Assembly: GCF_030816965.1 (NCBI RefSeq)
Contig: NZ_JAUSYQ010000002.1
Span: 3,071,001 to 3,135,000, forward strand
Direction of reading: 5' to 3'
DNA: 64,000 bases
Source: Streptomyces canus
Lineage (GTDB): Bacteria > Actinomycetota > Actinomycetes > Streptomycetales > Streptomycetaceae
The position numbers were made by a program, and so were the translations under genes. Shown piece after piece: positions 55,304 to 64,000 of this stretch. Positions within the stretch are counted from its first letter, which is position 1. Each line of letters begins with the position of its first letter. The notes below the pieces were generated by a model that was not told where the DNA came from, searched no databases, and worked only from the letters and a program-made list of their open reading frames with translations.

Positions 55304-55735
55304 CTACTTCTTGGACTTGGCCGCCTTGGGCGTCACCAGCCGGCTGCCGCTCCAGTCCTTGCCCACACTGACGCTCTTGGAGGCGGACAGGCCTGCCGTC
55401 GTCGCGGCTTCGGAGATGTCGCTCGGCTCCACGTAGCCGTCCCGGCCGGTCTTCGGCGTCAGCAGCAGGATCGAGCCGCCCTCCTCGATGTACGTGGTGG
55501 CGTCCACCAGCACATCGGTCAGGTCGCCGTCCTCGTCACGGAACCAGAGCACCACGGCATCGGCGACGTCGTCGTAATCCTCGTCCACAAGGTCGCTGCC
55601 GATGACTTGCTCGATGGCCTCGCGGAGTTCCTGGTCTACGTCGTCGTCGTAGCCGATCTCCTGGACCACCTGCTCGGGCTGGAACCCCAGCCTCACGGCA
55701 GGGCTCGTCTCCGCGTGGTCCGCGGTCGCGCTCAC
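55304..55735 (-). CDS. DUF3052 protein
   Basis: A 143-aa acidic soluble protein. Its family pattern is LGFQPEQVVQEIGYDDDVDQELREAIE, DEDYDDVADAVVLWFRDEDGDLTDVLVDA and ILLLTPKTGRDGYVEPSDISEAATTAGL. DUF3052 genes sit beside aceE across actinobacteria, which suggests a link to pyruvate dehydrogenase, but no activity is known. GTG 55735 follows AGGAGGCAACCC; the longer start is weaker. Confidence 0.9.
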   Translation of the reverse strand: MSATADHAETSPAVRLGFQPEQVVQEIGYDDDVDQELREAIEQVIGSDLVDEDYDDVADAVVLWFRDEDGDLTDVLVDATTYIEEGGSILLLTPKTGRDGYVEPSDISEAATTAGLSASKSVSVGKDWSGSRLVTPKAAKSKK

Positions 55736-56078
55736 GGGTTGCCTCCTGATCATGTCTTGATGATTGTCTCAGCCACGCGCGTGCGCGAAGCATTGGCCGT
55801 AGTCCACACGGGCGGGACGGATCGCGCAAGTACCCGGCGTTTCAGACCGCCGAAACGGTGACGTTCCGGAACGTGTCGACGCAACTTAAGGCACATCATC
55901 GCGGTCGCGTCGTGACACATGCCACACCTTTCTGCCCTCTTTGCGTGTTTGGGAACCATACCCGGGCGAGGAACCCCGGGTTACCACGGAGTAGAGATGA
56001 CGTTTGGCCCCCCGAGGTACACGATGGGGAGCGGTGCAGACATACAGAAATACGGCCCTCTGACAGGTAAGGAACAGC
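55736..56078. other. Divergent promoter region of DUF3052 and aceE
   Basis: No gene is visible in these 343 bases. They contain a perfect 14-bp palindrome, ACGTTCCGGAACGT, at 55861-55874, about 205 bp upstream of aceE, and an AT-richer tract (CTCTTTGCGTGTTTGG) near 55936-55951 that could hold the aceE promoter. The aceE start is preceded by GGTAAGGAAC. Confidence 0.5.
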
Positions 56079-58811
56079 GTGGCTTCCGGATCCGATCGCA
56101 ACCCGATCATCATTGGCGGCCTTCCGAGTCAGGTTCCTGACTTCGATCCCGAGGAAACCCAGGAGTGGCTCGACTCCCTCGACGCCGCCGTGGACCAGCG
56201 CGGCCGGGAGCGAGCCCGCTATCTGATGCTGCGGCTCATCGAGCGGGCCCGCGAGAAGCGCGTGGCCGTGCCGGAGATGCGCAGCACGGACTACGTCAAC
56301 ACGATCCCCACCAGGGCGGAGCCGTTCTTCCCGGGCAATGAGGAGATCGAGCGGAAGATCCTGAACGCCACCCGGTGGAACGCGGCCGTGATGGTCTCGC
56401 GTGCCCAGCGTCCCGGTATCGGCGTCGGCGGCCACATCGCCACCTTCGCCTCCTCCGCGTCCCTCTACGACGTCGGCTTCAACCACTTCTTCCGTGGCAA
56501 GGACGAGGGCGACGGCGGCGACCAGGTCTTCTTCCAGGGCCACGCCTCCCCGGGCATCTACGCGCGCGCGTTCCTGCTGGACCGCCTCACCGAGGACAAC
56601 CTCGACGGGTTCCGCCAGGAGAAGTCGAAGGCCCCGCACGGCCTGTCCTCGTACCCGCACCCGCGGCTGATGCCGGACTTCTGGGAGTTCCCGACCGTGT
56701 CGATGGGCCTCGGCCCGATCGGCGCGATCTACCAGGCGCGGATGAACCGTTACATGCAGGCGCGCGAGATCGCCGACACGTCCAAGTCCCATGTCTGGGC
56801 GTTCCTCGGCGACGGTGAGATGGACGAGCCGGAGTCGCTCGGCCAACTGACCATCGCCGCGCGCGAGGGCCTGGACAACCTGACCTTCGTCGTCAACTGC
56901 AACCTCCAGCGCCTCGACGGCCCGGTGCGCGGCAACGGCAAGGTCATCCAGGAGCTGGAGTCGGTCTTCCGGGGCGCCGGCTGGAACGTGATCAAGCTGA
57001 TCTGGGACCGCACCTGGGACCCGCTGCTCGCGCAGGACCGCGACGGCATCCTCGTCAACCGGATGAACACCACCCCGGACGGCCAGTTCCAGACCTACGC
57101 CACCGAGTCCGGCGCCTACATCCGCGATCACTTCTTCGGCGACGACCAGCGCCTGCGCGCGATGGTCGAGGGCATGACCGACGACCAGATCCTGCACCTG
57201 GGCCGCGGCGGTCACGACCACAAGAAGATCTACGCGGCGTTCAAGGCGGCCGTCGAGCACAAGGGCCAGCCGACGGTCATCCTCGCCAAGACCGTCAAGG
57301 GCTGGACGCTGGGACCCAACTTCGAGGGCCGCAACGCCACGCACCAGATGAAGAAGCTGACGGTCGCCGACCTCAAGGGCTTCCGCGACCGGCTGCACCT
57401 GCCGATCTCCGACAAGGAGCTGGAGTCGGGCCCGCCGCCCTACTACCACCCGGGCCGGGACTCGGAGGAGATCCAGTACATGCACGACCGCCGGCTGGGT
57501 CTCGGCGGTTACGTCCCCACGCGAGTCGTGCGCTCCAAGCCGCTCGCGCTGCCGGACGACAAGACGTACGCGACCGTGAAGAAGGGCTCGGGTCAGCAGT
57601 CGATCGCCACGACCATGGCGTTCGTACGACTGCTCAAGGACCTCATGCGGGACAAGGAACTCGGCAAGCGGTTCGTGCTGATCGCGCCGGACGAGTACCG
57701 CACCTTCGGCATGGACTCGTTCTTCCCGAGCGCGAAGATCTACAACCCGCTCGGGCAGCAGTACGAGTCGGTCGACCGTGAACTGCTGCTCGCGTACAAG
57801 GAGTCCCCGACCGGGCAGATGCTGCACGACGGCATCTCGGAGGCGGGCTGCACGGCGTCGCTGATCGCGGCGGGTTCGGCGTACGCCACGCACGGCGAGC
57901 CGCTGATCCCGGTGTACGTCTTCTACTCGATGTTCGGTTTCCAGCGCACCGGTGACCAGTTCTGGCAGATGTCGGACCAGCTGGCGCGCGGTTTCGTGCT
58001 GGGTGCGACCGCGGGCCGTACGACTCTGACCGGTGAGGGGCTGCAGCACGCGGACGGGCACTCGCAGCTGCTCGCCTCGACCAACCCGGGCTGTGTGGCG
58101 TACGACCCGGCGTTCGGGTTCGAGATCGCGCACATCGTGCAGGACGGTCTGCGCCGGATGTACGGCCCGGACAGCGAGGACGTCTTCTACTACCTCACCG
58201 TCTACAACGAGCCCATCCAGCACCCGGCCGAGCCGGAGAACGTCGACGTCGAGGGCATCCTCAAGGGCGTCTACCGCTTCTCCGAGGCCACCTCGGGGTC
58301 GATTCCGGCGCAGATCATGGCGTCGGGTGTGGCCGTGCCCTGGGCGGTCGAGGCGCAGAAGCTCCTCGCCGAGGACTGGAACGTCAAGGCGGACGTCTGG
58401 TCGGCCACCTCCTGGAACGAACTGCGGCGCGAGGCCGTGGCCTGCGAGGAGCACAACCTGCTGCACCCGGAGGAGGAGCAGCGGGTGCCGTACGTGACGC
58501 GGAAGCTGGCCGGGGCGCAGGGGCCGTTCGTGGCGGTGTCCGACTGGATGCGCGCGGTTCCCGACCAGATCGCGCGGTGGGTACCGGGCACGTACCAGTC
58601 GCTGGGAGCGGACGGGTTCGGCTTCGCGGACACCCGGGGTGCGGCGCGGCGGTTCTTCCACATCGACGCCCAGTCGATCGTGGTGGGTGTGCTGACGGAG
58701 CTGGCGCGGGAGGGGAAGGTGGACCGTTCGGTGCTGAAGCAGGCGATCGACCGGTACCAGCTGCTGGACGTCTCGGCGGCGGACCCGGGGGCCGCGGGCG
58801 GCGACGCGTAA
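56079..58811 (+). CDS. aceE: Pyruvate dehydrogenase E1, homodimeric type
   Basis: A 910-aa thiamine-diphosphate enzyme. Residues 1-480 form the TPP-binding half with [24 protein letters not shown] and the GDG-x(n)-NN signature in [11 protein letters not shown]...[14 protein letters not shown], and [25 protein letters not shown]; residues 500-720 are the pyrimidine domain ([27 protein letters not shown]-like [17 protein letters not shown]) and the rest is the transketolase C-domain. It decarboxylates pyruvate and reduces lipoyl-E2. GTG 56079 start. A strong terminator follows. Confidence 0.97.
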   Translation: MASGSDRNPIIIGGLPSQVPDFDPEETQEWLDSLDAAVDQRGRERARYLMLRLIERAREKRVAVPEMRSTDYVNTIPTRAEPFFPGNEEIERKILNATRWNAAVMVSRAQRPGIGVGGHIATFASSASLYDVGFNHFFRGKDEGDGGDQVFFQGHASPGIYARAFLLDRLTEDNLDGFRQEKSKAPHGLSSYPHPRLMPDFWEFPTVSMGLGPIGAIYQARMNRYMQAREIADTSKSHVWAFLGDGEMDEPESLGQLTIAAREGLDNLTFVVNCNLQRLDGPVRGNGKVIQELESVFRGAGWNVIKLIWDRTWDPLLAQDRDGILVNRMNTTPDGQFQTYATESGAYIRDHFFGDDQRLRAMVEGMTDDQILHLGRGGHDHKKIYAAFKAAVEHKGQPTVILAKTVKGWTLGPNFEGRNATHQMKKLTVADLKGFRDRLHLPISDKELESGPPPYYHPGRDSEEIQYMHDRRLGLGGYVPTRVVRSKPLALPDDKTYATVKKGSGQQSIATTMAFVRLLKDLMRDKELGKRFVLIAPDEYRTFGMDSFFPSAKIYNPLGQQYESVDRELLLAYKESPTGQMLHDGISEAGCTASLIAAGSAYATHGEPLIPVYVFYSMFGFQRTGDQFWQMSDQLARGFVLGATAGRTTLTGEGLQHADGHSQLLASTNPGCVAYDPAFGFEIAHIVQDGLRRMYGPDSEDVFYYLTVYNEPIQHPAEPENVDVEGILKGVYRFSEATSGSIPAQIMASGVAVPWAVEAQKLLAEDWNVKADVWSATSWNELRREAVACEEHNLLHPEEEQRVPYVTRKLAGAQGPFVAVSDWMRAVPDQIARWVPGTYQSLGADGFGFADTRGAARRFFHIDAQSIVVGVLTELAREGKVDRSVLKQAIDRYQLLDVSAADPGAAGGDA

Positions 58812-58832
58812 CCGCTGCGCTCGGCCGGAACG

Positions 58833-58872
58833 GGTGAAGGGCGGTGGAGCTGCGGCTCCACCGCCCTTCACC
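58833..58872 (+). terminator. Very long-stem terminator after aceE
   Basis: Eighteen perfect pairs, GGTGAAGGGCGGTGGAGC with GCTCCACCGCCCTTCACC, close a 4-nt TGCG loop; GTTTCCTT follows. It lies 21 bp after the aceE stop and 7 bp before the -10 element of the next gene. Confidence 0.9.
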
Positions 58873-58879
58873 GTTTCCT

Positions 58880-58885
58880 TACGAT
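58880..58885 (+). promoter_or_regulatory. Leaderless -10 element of the potassium-channel gene
   Basis: TACGAT lies 6 bp before the ATG at 58892 with no ribosome site, directly downstream of the aceE terminator. Confidence 0.55.
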
Positions 58886-58891
58886 GCGGTC

Positions 58892-59629
58892 ATGAAGGAA
58901 CAGTCGGCGCAGGTCCGTTGGGAACAGCACACCCAGCGGCCCCTACTGGCGCTCGCGGTGCTGTTCGCCGTCGCCTATGCCGTGCCGATCGTGGACGCCT
59001 CGGCGGGACGGTCGTTGACGGCGGTGTGCACGGCGGTCGAGTGGGTGGTGTGGGGGGTCTTCGCCGTCGACTACCTCGTGCGGTTGTCGCTCTCGCGGGA
59101 CCGGCGCGGATTCGTACGGCAGCACTGGATGGACCTGTGTGCCGTGGTGCTGCCGCTCATACAGCCGCTGCGGCTGCTGCGCCTCGTCTCCACCCTGCTG
59201 CTGGTGGGGCAGCGGGCGCGGATGGCCTCGCAGATCCGGGTGACGACGTATGTGGCCGGGGCGGTCGTGGGGCTGCTGATGTTCGGGTCGCTGGCGGTGC
59301 TGTCGGTGGAACGGGACGCGCCGAACGGGAACATCCGCACGTTGGGTGACGCGGTGTGGTGGTCCTTCACGACCATGACGACCGTGGGCTACGGCGACCA
59401 CGCCCCGACCACCGGACTGGGCCGGATGGTCGCGGTCGGGCTGATGCTCTCCGGGATCGCCCTGCTGGGTGTGGTGACCGCGAACATCGCCGCCTGGTTC
59501 ATCGAGCGGTTCGAGAAGGACGACGTGGAGGAACGCCGGCAGACGGAGGCGATCCAGGCCCTGACGGAGGAAGTACGGGCACTGCGCGCGGAGGTCCAGG
59601 CCCTGCGGAAGACATCCGTCGGCGGCTGA
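58892..59629 (+). CDS. Voltage-gated-like potassium channel
   Basis: A 245-aa ion channel with six membrane segments, an S4-like helix (LPLIQPLRLLRLVSTLLLVGQRARMASQIR) and the pore loop DAVWWSFTTMTTVGYGDHAPTTGLGR with the TVGYGD K+ selectivity filter. The C-terminus is a short coiled coil (EERRQTEAIQALTEEVRALRAEVQALRK) probably for tetramerisation. It conducts K+ through the cytoplasmic membrane. ATG 58892 is preferred because the message is leaderless; a longer frame would start inside the aceE terminator. Confidence 0.93.
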   Translation: MKEQSAQVRWEQHTQRPLLALAVLFAVAYAVPIVDASAGRSLTAVCTAVEWVVWGVFAVDYLVRLSLSRDRRGFVRQHWMDLCAVVLPLIQPLRLLRLVSTLLLVGQRARMASQIRVTTYVAGAVVGLLMFGSLAVLSVERDAPNGNIRTLGDAVWWSFTTMTTVGYGDHAPTTGLGRMVAVGLMLSGIALLGVVTANIAAWFIERFEKDDVEERRQTEAIQALTEEVRALRAEVQALRKTSVGG

Positions 59630-60054
59630 CGGAGGCCCTGGCTCGCAGACGCAGGTGGGGCACCGGGTTGTCGCCGTGGCAGACCGGCACGCTCCGGGGA
59701 CATCCAGGCGGGGATTCCCCGCCACCCCGGCCACGGCCCACCGCCCCGAACCACAGAGCCGCCTGAGACCACCCGAGCGCGCGACATCGTCCCGGCGCAT
59801 CCCGACGGGCTGCCCCACCGCCACGACACGACGTCCGAACCCCGGTCGGCGTGAACGAGCGCGCAGACCTGGGCCACCGCAACCACGGCCGCGGACCACC
59901 GGCCCGAAGCACGGAGCCGCGCGAGGCCGCCCGAGCGTGGGGCGTCTCGCCCGCGGACGCCGGCGATGCTTCTCAGCGCCGCGCACCTGCATCGGCAGAG
60001 CGAGAGCGGGCCCCCGGTCGTCCCACCGGGGGCCCTTCCCTCACGCGCCCCGGG
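59630..60054. repeat. Non-coding stretch with two degenerate repeat copies
   Basis: No gene is credible in these 425 bases. Two related blocks are seen: CACGGCCCACCGCCCCGAAC...CACCCGAGCG (59731-59778) and CACGGCCGCGGACCACCGGC...CGCCCGAGCG (59883-59936), both with ACAGAGCCGC or ACGGAGCCGC in the middle. The right end has the terminator of the DUF4190 gene. Confidence 0.55.
60008..60035 (-). terminator. Hairpin terminator of DUF4190 gene
   Basis: Eleven perfect pairs, GGGCCCCCGGT with ACCGGGGGCCC, close a 6-nt loop 19 bp beyond the stop on the minus strand. Confidence 0.75.
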
Positions 60055-60363
60055 TCAGAACAACCCGCTGCCCGGGGTGGCCGCTCCGACGAGCCAGATG
60101 ATCGCCAGGAGCGTGTCGATGGCGCCCAGTACGAAGGCGACCAGAGCAGGCCAGGCACGGTTGCCGCCCGACCAGGTGCGGCCCATGGCGAGCCAGCCGC
60201 AGACGATCGCCACGGGGCCGAGGATGATCCCCAGCACGAAGAATCCGGCGATCGCGCAGATGACTCCGATGATTCCGAGCGTCGCGCGATCCGGCCCGGT
60301 CCGTGACCACGTCCGGCCACGTGATCGGGGGTACCTGCGCGTTCCGTGTCCGAAGCCCGCCAT
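60055..60363 (-). CDS. DUF4190-like small membrane protein
   Basis: A 102-aa protein with a basic N-terminus (HGTRRYPRSRGRTWSRTGPDR) and two membrane helices, TLGIIGVICAIAGFFVLGIILGPVAIVCGWLAM and AWPALVAFVLGAIDTLLAIIWLVGA. The G-x-x-x-F-x-L-G-x-x-x-G-P-x-A-I-x-x-G pattern is the DUF4190 signature. Function unknown. Of two adjacent ATGs, 60363 has the better distance to GGGAG. Confidence 0.85.
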   Translation of the reverse strand: MAGFGHGTRRYPRSRGRTWSRTGPDRATLGIIGVICAIAGFFVLGIILGPVAIVCGWLAMGRTWSGGNRAWPALVAFVLGAIDTLLAIIWLVGAATPGSGLF

Positions 60364-60627
60364 CATCAACTCCCTGACACCCTTGATTGGTTGGGTTCGT
60401 CTCGGGTTCAACGATGCGAGTACCCCCGGCGCAGCGGTTAATCCTCCGGCCTTGCGGCGCGCCACCCCCCTCCGGCAGCGCGCCGCAGCGCCGTCCGTCC
60501 TCCCATGCCGTGCGGAGGACTTGACCCACTGTGACCTGCGGCGCGTACCGAGGGCGAGAAATCTTTAGCCTCTTCACCCTGATAGGCGAAGAACACTGAA
60601 GCCCCGTCAGTTCCCGGATGGCGGGCG

Positions 60628-62244
60628 TCAGATGTGGCCCACGCCCGCGCCCGCCTCCGCGTTCTCGCCGCGCTTGGTGAGCAGGGCGACGAACACCGCC
60701 ACCACCGCGACCCCGGCGGCGACCAGGGACGCCAGGCTCATGCCGGAGATGAAGGTGTCGTGGGCGACGTCGGTGATCTTCGCGACGATCGCCTCCGGGG
60801 TCCCCTTGGCGACCGGGGCCACGCCCACCTGGACCGCCTCGGACGCCTGGTCCAGCTGGGTCGGCGTGAGCGCCGGCAGACCCGCGTCCTTCCAGTTGGC
60901 CGCGAGGTCGCCGTCCACCTTGGAGGCCATCACGGCGCCGAGGACGGCCGTACCGAGGCTGCCGCCGATCTGCATCGCGGCCTGCTGGAGACCGCCGGCC
61001 ACGCCGGAGAGCTCCATCGGCGCGTTGCCCACGATGACCTCGGTGGCGCCCACCATCACGGGCGCGAGGCCGAGACCCAGCAGGGCGAACCAGAGCGACA
61101 TCACGGCGCTGCCGGTGTCCGTCTCCAGCGTCGACATCCCGAACATGGCGATCGCGACGGACGCCATGCCGCCGGCCAGGGGCACCCGCGGGCCGAACTT
61201 GGTGATCATGGCGCCCGCGAGCGGGGAGCCCACGATCATCATCCCGGTGAGCGGGAGCAGGTGGAGACCGGCGTCGATCGGGCTCATACCGTGCACGTTC
61301 TGCAGATAGAAGGTCACGAAGAACAGGCCGCCCATGAACGCGATCGCCATCAGGACCATGAGGACCACACCCGCCGACAGTGCCACCGAGCGGAACAGCG
61401 CGAGTGGGATCAGCGGCTCCTTGACCTTCGTCTCCCAGACGGCGAACAGGACGAATCCCACGAGGGACACGGCGATGAAGGTCCAGGTCAGTCCGTCGCC
61501 CCAGCCCCAGGTCGGGGCCTTGATGAGCGCCCACACCAGGCAGAACATGGCGCCGGACAGCAGGGCTATGCCCAGGATGTCGAAGGAGCGCGGGGCGTTC
61601 TCGGCGCGGTGGTCGAGCAGGATCAGCACGCCGAGGACGAGGGCGAGGACACCCACCGGCACGTTGATGAAGAACACCGACTGCCAGTTGACATGTTCGA
61701 CCAGGACACCGCCGAGGATCGGGCCGCCGGCGGTGGAGGCGCCGATGACCATGCCCCAGATGCCGATGGCCATGTTGAGCTTCTCGGCCGGGAAGGTGGC
61801 CCGCAGCAGACCGAGCGCGGCCGGCATCAGCAGGGCGCCGAACAGTCCCTGGAAGACGCGGAAGAGGACGACCGCGGCGATGCTGCCGGACAGACCGATC
61901 GCACCCGAGGCGGCGGCGAAGCCAACGACACCGATCAGGAAGGTCTGGCGGTGGCCGAAGCGGTCACCGAGCTTGCCCGCGGTGATCAGGGCGACCGCCA
62001 GCGCGAGGAAGTAGCCGTTGGTGATCCACTGGACGTCCGCGAAGCTCGCCTTGAGGTCGGCCTGGATGGCCGGGTTGGCGATGGCCACGATGGTGCCGTC
62101 GAGGGCCACCATCATGACCCCGACGGCCACGGTCAGCAGGGTGAGCCAAGGGTGGCCGCGCAGCCCCGAGGCGGGCGGCTGATCCGACGAGGCCGATGAC
62201 GCCCCGTCCCCCGGTCCCGTCGTGTCGATCGTCTGACTAGTCAT
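60628..62244 (-). CDS. DHA2-family MFS multidrug exporter
   Basis: A 538-aa, 14-segment EmrB/QacA-type transporter: VMMVALDGTIVAIANPAIQADL, ITAGKLGDRFGHRQTFLIG, and motif C VIGASTAGGPILGGVLVEHVNWQSVFFINVPVG. It exports lipophilic compounds by H+ antiport. Its start is leaderless (TAGCCT 7 bp before ATG). Divergent from the TetR gene with a 66-bp shared region, so it is probably repressed by that protein. Confidence 0.92.
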   Translation of the reverse strand: MTSQTIDTTGPGDGASSASSDQPPASGLRGHPWLTLLTVAVGVMMVALDGTIVAIANPAIQADLKASFADVQWITNGYFLALAVALITAGKLGDRFGHRQTFLIGVVGFAAASGAIGLSGSIAAVVLFRVFQGLFGALLMPAALGLLRATFPAEKLNMAIGIWGMVIGASTAGGPILGGVLVEHVNWQSVFFINVPVGVLALVLGVLILLDHRAENAPRSFDILGIALLSGAMFCLVWALIKAPTWGWGDGLTWTFIAVSLVGFVLFAVWETKVKEPLIPLALFRSVALSAGVVLMVLMAIAFMGGLFFVTFYLQNVHGMSPIDAGLHLLPLTGMMIVGSPLAGAMITKFGPRVPLAGGMASVAIAMFGMSTLETDTGSAVMSLWFALLGLGLAPVMVGATEVIVGNAPMELSGVAGGLQQAAMQIGGSLGTAVLGAVMASKVDGDLAANWKDAGLPALTPTQLDQASEAVQVGVAPVAKGTPEAIVAKITDVAHDTFISGMSLASLVAAGVAVVAVFVALLTKRGENAEAGAGVGHI

Positions 62245-62251
62245 GCGATCG

Positions 62252-62304
62252 AGGCTAATGACAGCCACTGACAATTGACAAACCAGTTCACAAGTCGGTA
62301 ACTG
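62252..62304. promoter_or_regulatory. Overlapping leaderless promoters and TetR operator
   Basis: The exporter -10 (TAGCCT on the minus strand, 62252-62257) ends 7 bp from its ATG. The tetR promoter reads TTGACA (62275-62280), 18-bp spacer, TAACTG (62299-62304), ending 6 bp before its ATG. A CAGTT / AACTG inverted repeat (62284-62304) covers the spacer and -10, a good position for TetR autorepression. Confidence 0.55.
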
Positions 62305-62310
62305 ACATCA

Positions 62311-62946
62311 ATGGAATCACTCCGCGAACGCAAGAAGCAGCGCACCCGAGAGGCATTGCTGCGGGTCGCCATCGAGCTCTTCACCACCGAGGGCTACGAG
62401 CGGACGACCGTCGACGACATCGCCGACGCCGTCGGGGTCTCGCAGCGCACCTTCTTCCGGTACTTCGCCGGCAAGGAGGATGCGGCGCTGGCGCTCGACG
62501 AGATGACGGTGACGCGCTTCGTCGACGCCGTACGCGCGCGTCCGTCGCACGAACCCCCGCTGGAGGCGCTGCGGCAGGCCGTGCTGGAAGGCTGGGACAC
62601 CCTGCACGAGGTCGTCGAGTCGGTCGTGCCGGTGGCACGGTTCCTGGCCATGTACCAGGTGATCGAGTCGACGCCCGTCCTGCTCGCCGCCCATCTGCGG
62701 CGCTCGGCGGAGGTCGAGGAGGTGCTCACGCGCGTGCTCGCCGAACGCGAGGGCCTCGACGCGGCCACCGACCCGCGACCCAGGCTGCTGGTGGCCGTCT
62801 TCAGCGGTGTGATGCGGGTGACGGAACGGCAGTGGCTGACCGACGGGGAGTGCAGTCTGGAGGCCATGCGCGCGTTGACGGTCTCGCACCTGGAACTGCT
62901 CGGTCCCGCGCTGACCGGCAAGTGGTTCCCTTACACCAAAACGTGA
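62311..62946 (+). CDS. TetR-family regulator of the adjacent exporter
   Basis: A 211-aa repressor. The helix-turn-helix is REALLRVAIELFTTEGYERTTVDDIADAVGVSQRTFFRYFAGKEDAA, standard for TetR. The C-domain (LEALRQAVLEGWDTLHEVVESVVPVARFL) would bind the inducing drug. The message appears leaderless. Divergent from the DHA2 exporter, the classic repressor-pump pair. Confidence 0.93.
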   Translation: MESLRERKKQRTREALLRVAIELFTTEGYERTTVDDIADAVGVSQRTFFRYFAGKEDAALALDEMTVTRFVDAVRARPSHEPPLEALRQAVLEGWDTLHEVVESVVPVARFLAMYQVIESTPVLLAAHLRRSAEVEEVLTRVLAEREGLDAATDPRPRLLVAVFSGVMRVTERQWLTDGECSLEAMRALTVSHLELLGPALTGKWFPYTKT

Positions 62947-63000
62947 TCCCCGTCACTGGATTAACCCGAGACCGTCCCGTTCTCCTAGTGTGTCCTTTCA

Positions 63001-64000
63001 GTGACTTCCTTCGACACCTCCCCGCAACTCAACGTCTGGCGCGCACTGCTCGCGCTGGCCGTGGTGTTCGTGATGCTGGCGACCACCGGCTGGACCGCGC
63101 TGCGCAACCAGAGGGAGGCCACGCCGCTCCAGGCCTCGCTCGAGTCCTGGGCGCACGGTCGCCTGCACGGATACCCGCTGCCCGACCCCGACACCGCCCC
63201 CGCCCAGCTCACGCGCTTCTTCGCGTCGCTCACCTCCCAGGAGCGGGTCCGCCTCGCCCAGCGCTACCCGCTCGCGGTCGGCAACATGAACGGCGCCCCC
63301 GTCAAGCTGCGCTACCAGGCCAACCGCCTCGCGCTCCTGCAGGCCCGTGCCGTCGAGCGCACCCGCATGCACGACACCCGGCTCACGCCGTCAGGTCAGC
63401 AGGAGGCGGGCCGCCGTATGCACCGCTTCGAGTCGCTGACGGCCCCGGAGCGCCACATCCTCGCCTTCGACCCCGAGGGCTCCGGCCGGGTCGCCGAGGT
63501 CTTCGGCGATCTCGGCACGGCGGAGCGGATCTCCCTCGTCGTGCCCGGCGTCGACACCAACCTGCTCACCTTCCAGCGCACCAGCCGCGGTTACTCCGCT
63601 CCGGTCGGCATGGCCAAGGCCCTTTACCAGGCCGAACGTGAGGCGAGCCCCGCCACGCGTACGGCGGTGATCGCCTGGGCCGACTACACGGCACCCGCCG
63701 GACTCGGCATCGACTCGGCCACCGCGATGCGCGCCGAGACCGGCGCCGTCCGGCTGAACGCGCTGGTGCGCGCACTGCCCGGCAGCTCGCCGGTCTCCCT
63801 GTTCTGCCACAGCTACGGCTCCGTGGTGTGCGGGGTGGCCGCGCACACGCTGCCCGACCGGGTGGCCGACATCGCGGTGGCCGGCAGCCCCGGGATGCGG
63901 GTCGCCAACGCCTCCCATCTGCGCACCACCGCGCATGTGTGGGCGATGCGGGACGCCGACGACTGGATCCAGGACGTGCCGTACATGGAGGTCGGCGGGC
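63001..64000 (+). CDS. Secreted/anchored alpha/beta hydrolase, 3' end outside window
   Basis: The first 333 codons of an alpha/beta hydrolase of the DUF1023 type. A membrane anchor or signal (WRALLALAVVFVMLATTGW, residues 13-31) is followed by a helical region, and the hydrolase domain has ISLVVPGVDTNLLTFQRTSRGYSAPVGMAKALYQ and the nucleophile elbow SLFCHSYGSVVCG (Ser in H-S-Y-G-S). The His and the end are beyond the window. GTG 63001 has no ribosome site; TAGTGT upstream may be a leaderless-type promoter. Confidence 0.82.
   Translation, partial: MTSFDTSPQLNVWRALLALAVVFVMLATTGWTALRNQREATPLQASLESWAHGRLHGYPLPDPDTAPAQLTRFFASLTSQERVRLAQRYPLAVGNMNGAPVKLRYQANRLALLQARAVERTRMHDTRLTPSGQQEAGRRMHRFESLTAPERHILAFDPEGSGRVAEVFGDLGTAERISLVVPGVDTNLLTFQRTSRGYSAPVGMAKALYQAEREASPATRTAVIAWADYTAPAGLGIDSATAMRAETGAVRLNALVRALPGSSPVSLFCHSYGSVVCGVAAHTLPDRVADIAVAGSPGMRVANASHLRTTAHVWAMRDADDWIQDVPYMEVGG

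Noticed and set aside
55896..58871. 991-aa open frame opposite aceE
   Set aside because: Antisense shadow; aceE on the other strand is unambiguous.

Overview
The window is chromosomal DNA from a high-GC actinomycete, almost certainly Streptomyces. The evidence is the strong third-position G/C bias, many GTG and TTG starts, several leaderless promoters, an XRE-DUF5753 / DUF397 / ATPase (whiJ-like) module with an in-frame TTA codon, tandem terD paralogues next to ahpE, DUF3052 and aceE (an order I recall from Streptomyces genomes), and interspersed GC-rich intergenic repeats. About 64 protein genes or gene fragments, one tRNA gene, one riboswitch and one insertion-sequence relic are supported. 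There is no rRNA operon, CRISPR array, prophage or large biosynthetic gene cluster.

Layout. 0-2.8 kb: end of an ECF-type vitamin transporter, a secreted lytic transglycosylase, a hydrolase gene remnant and a DUF1275 membrane protein. 2.8-9.1 kb: chloroperoxidase-like hydrolase divergent from a STAND (NB-ARC/TPR) regulator, small enzymes, then the whiJ-like regulatory module. 9.1-11.8 kb: FadA5-type thiolase and CYP125-type P450, divergent, a steroid side-chain degradation pair with two KstR-like operators between them. 11.7-22.1 kb: GT87-PAP2 fusion, ProP-like symporter, O-methyltransferase, FHA protein, two paralogous hypothetical genes, an MFS exporter with a C-terminal HTH-like domain, a peptidoglycan-binding protein and a HAD phosphatase. 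22.2-24.6 kb: an IS200/IS605-type tnpB relic broken by a 5-bp slippage, abutting a TMEM165/GDT1 manganese exporter gene that sits behind a yybP-ykoY manganese riboswitch. 24.6-45.8 kb: mostly single-gene units (secreted HNH nuclease, PhoD phosphatase, FAD protein, DoxX, DedA, ketopantoate reductase-like, epoxide hydrolase, MFS proteins, YihY, tRNA-Val, DUF4097 lipoprotein, coiled-coil protein, streptogrisin protease, FmdB, DedA) plus a 0.5-kb non-coding repeat region.

45.8-54.7 kb is the most distinctive block. It is a Ter (tellurite/stress) locus: an operon for a predicted nucleoside-like metabolite (HpcH/HpaI lyase, an 832-aa double phosphoribosyltransferase with TRSP and PELOTA domains, HAD phosphatase), a divergent atypical terD gene, a TerD/TerA-like gene, a terC/DUF475 gene and two canonical terD genes. 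The double phosphoribosyltransferase carries an in-frame copy of the interspersed repeat otherwise seen in intergenic DNA here. 54.7-64 kb: ahpE, DUF3052, aceE, a potassium channel, a DUF4190 protein, a DHA2 exporter with its divergent TetR repressor, and the start of an alpha/beta hydrolase cut by the window end.

All calls come from reading translations and motifs by eye; no database search was run.
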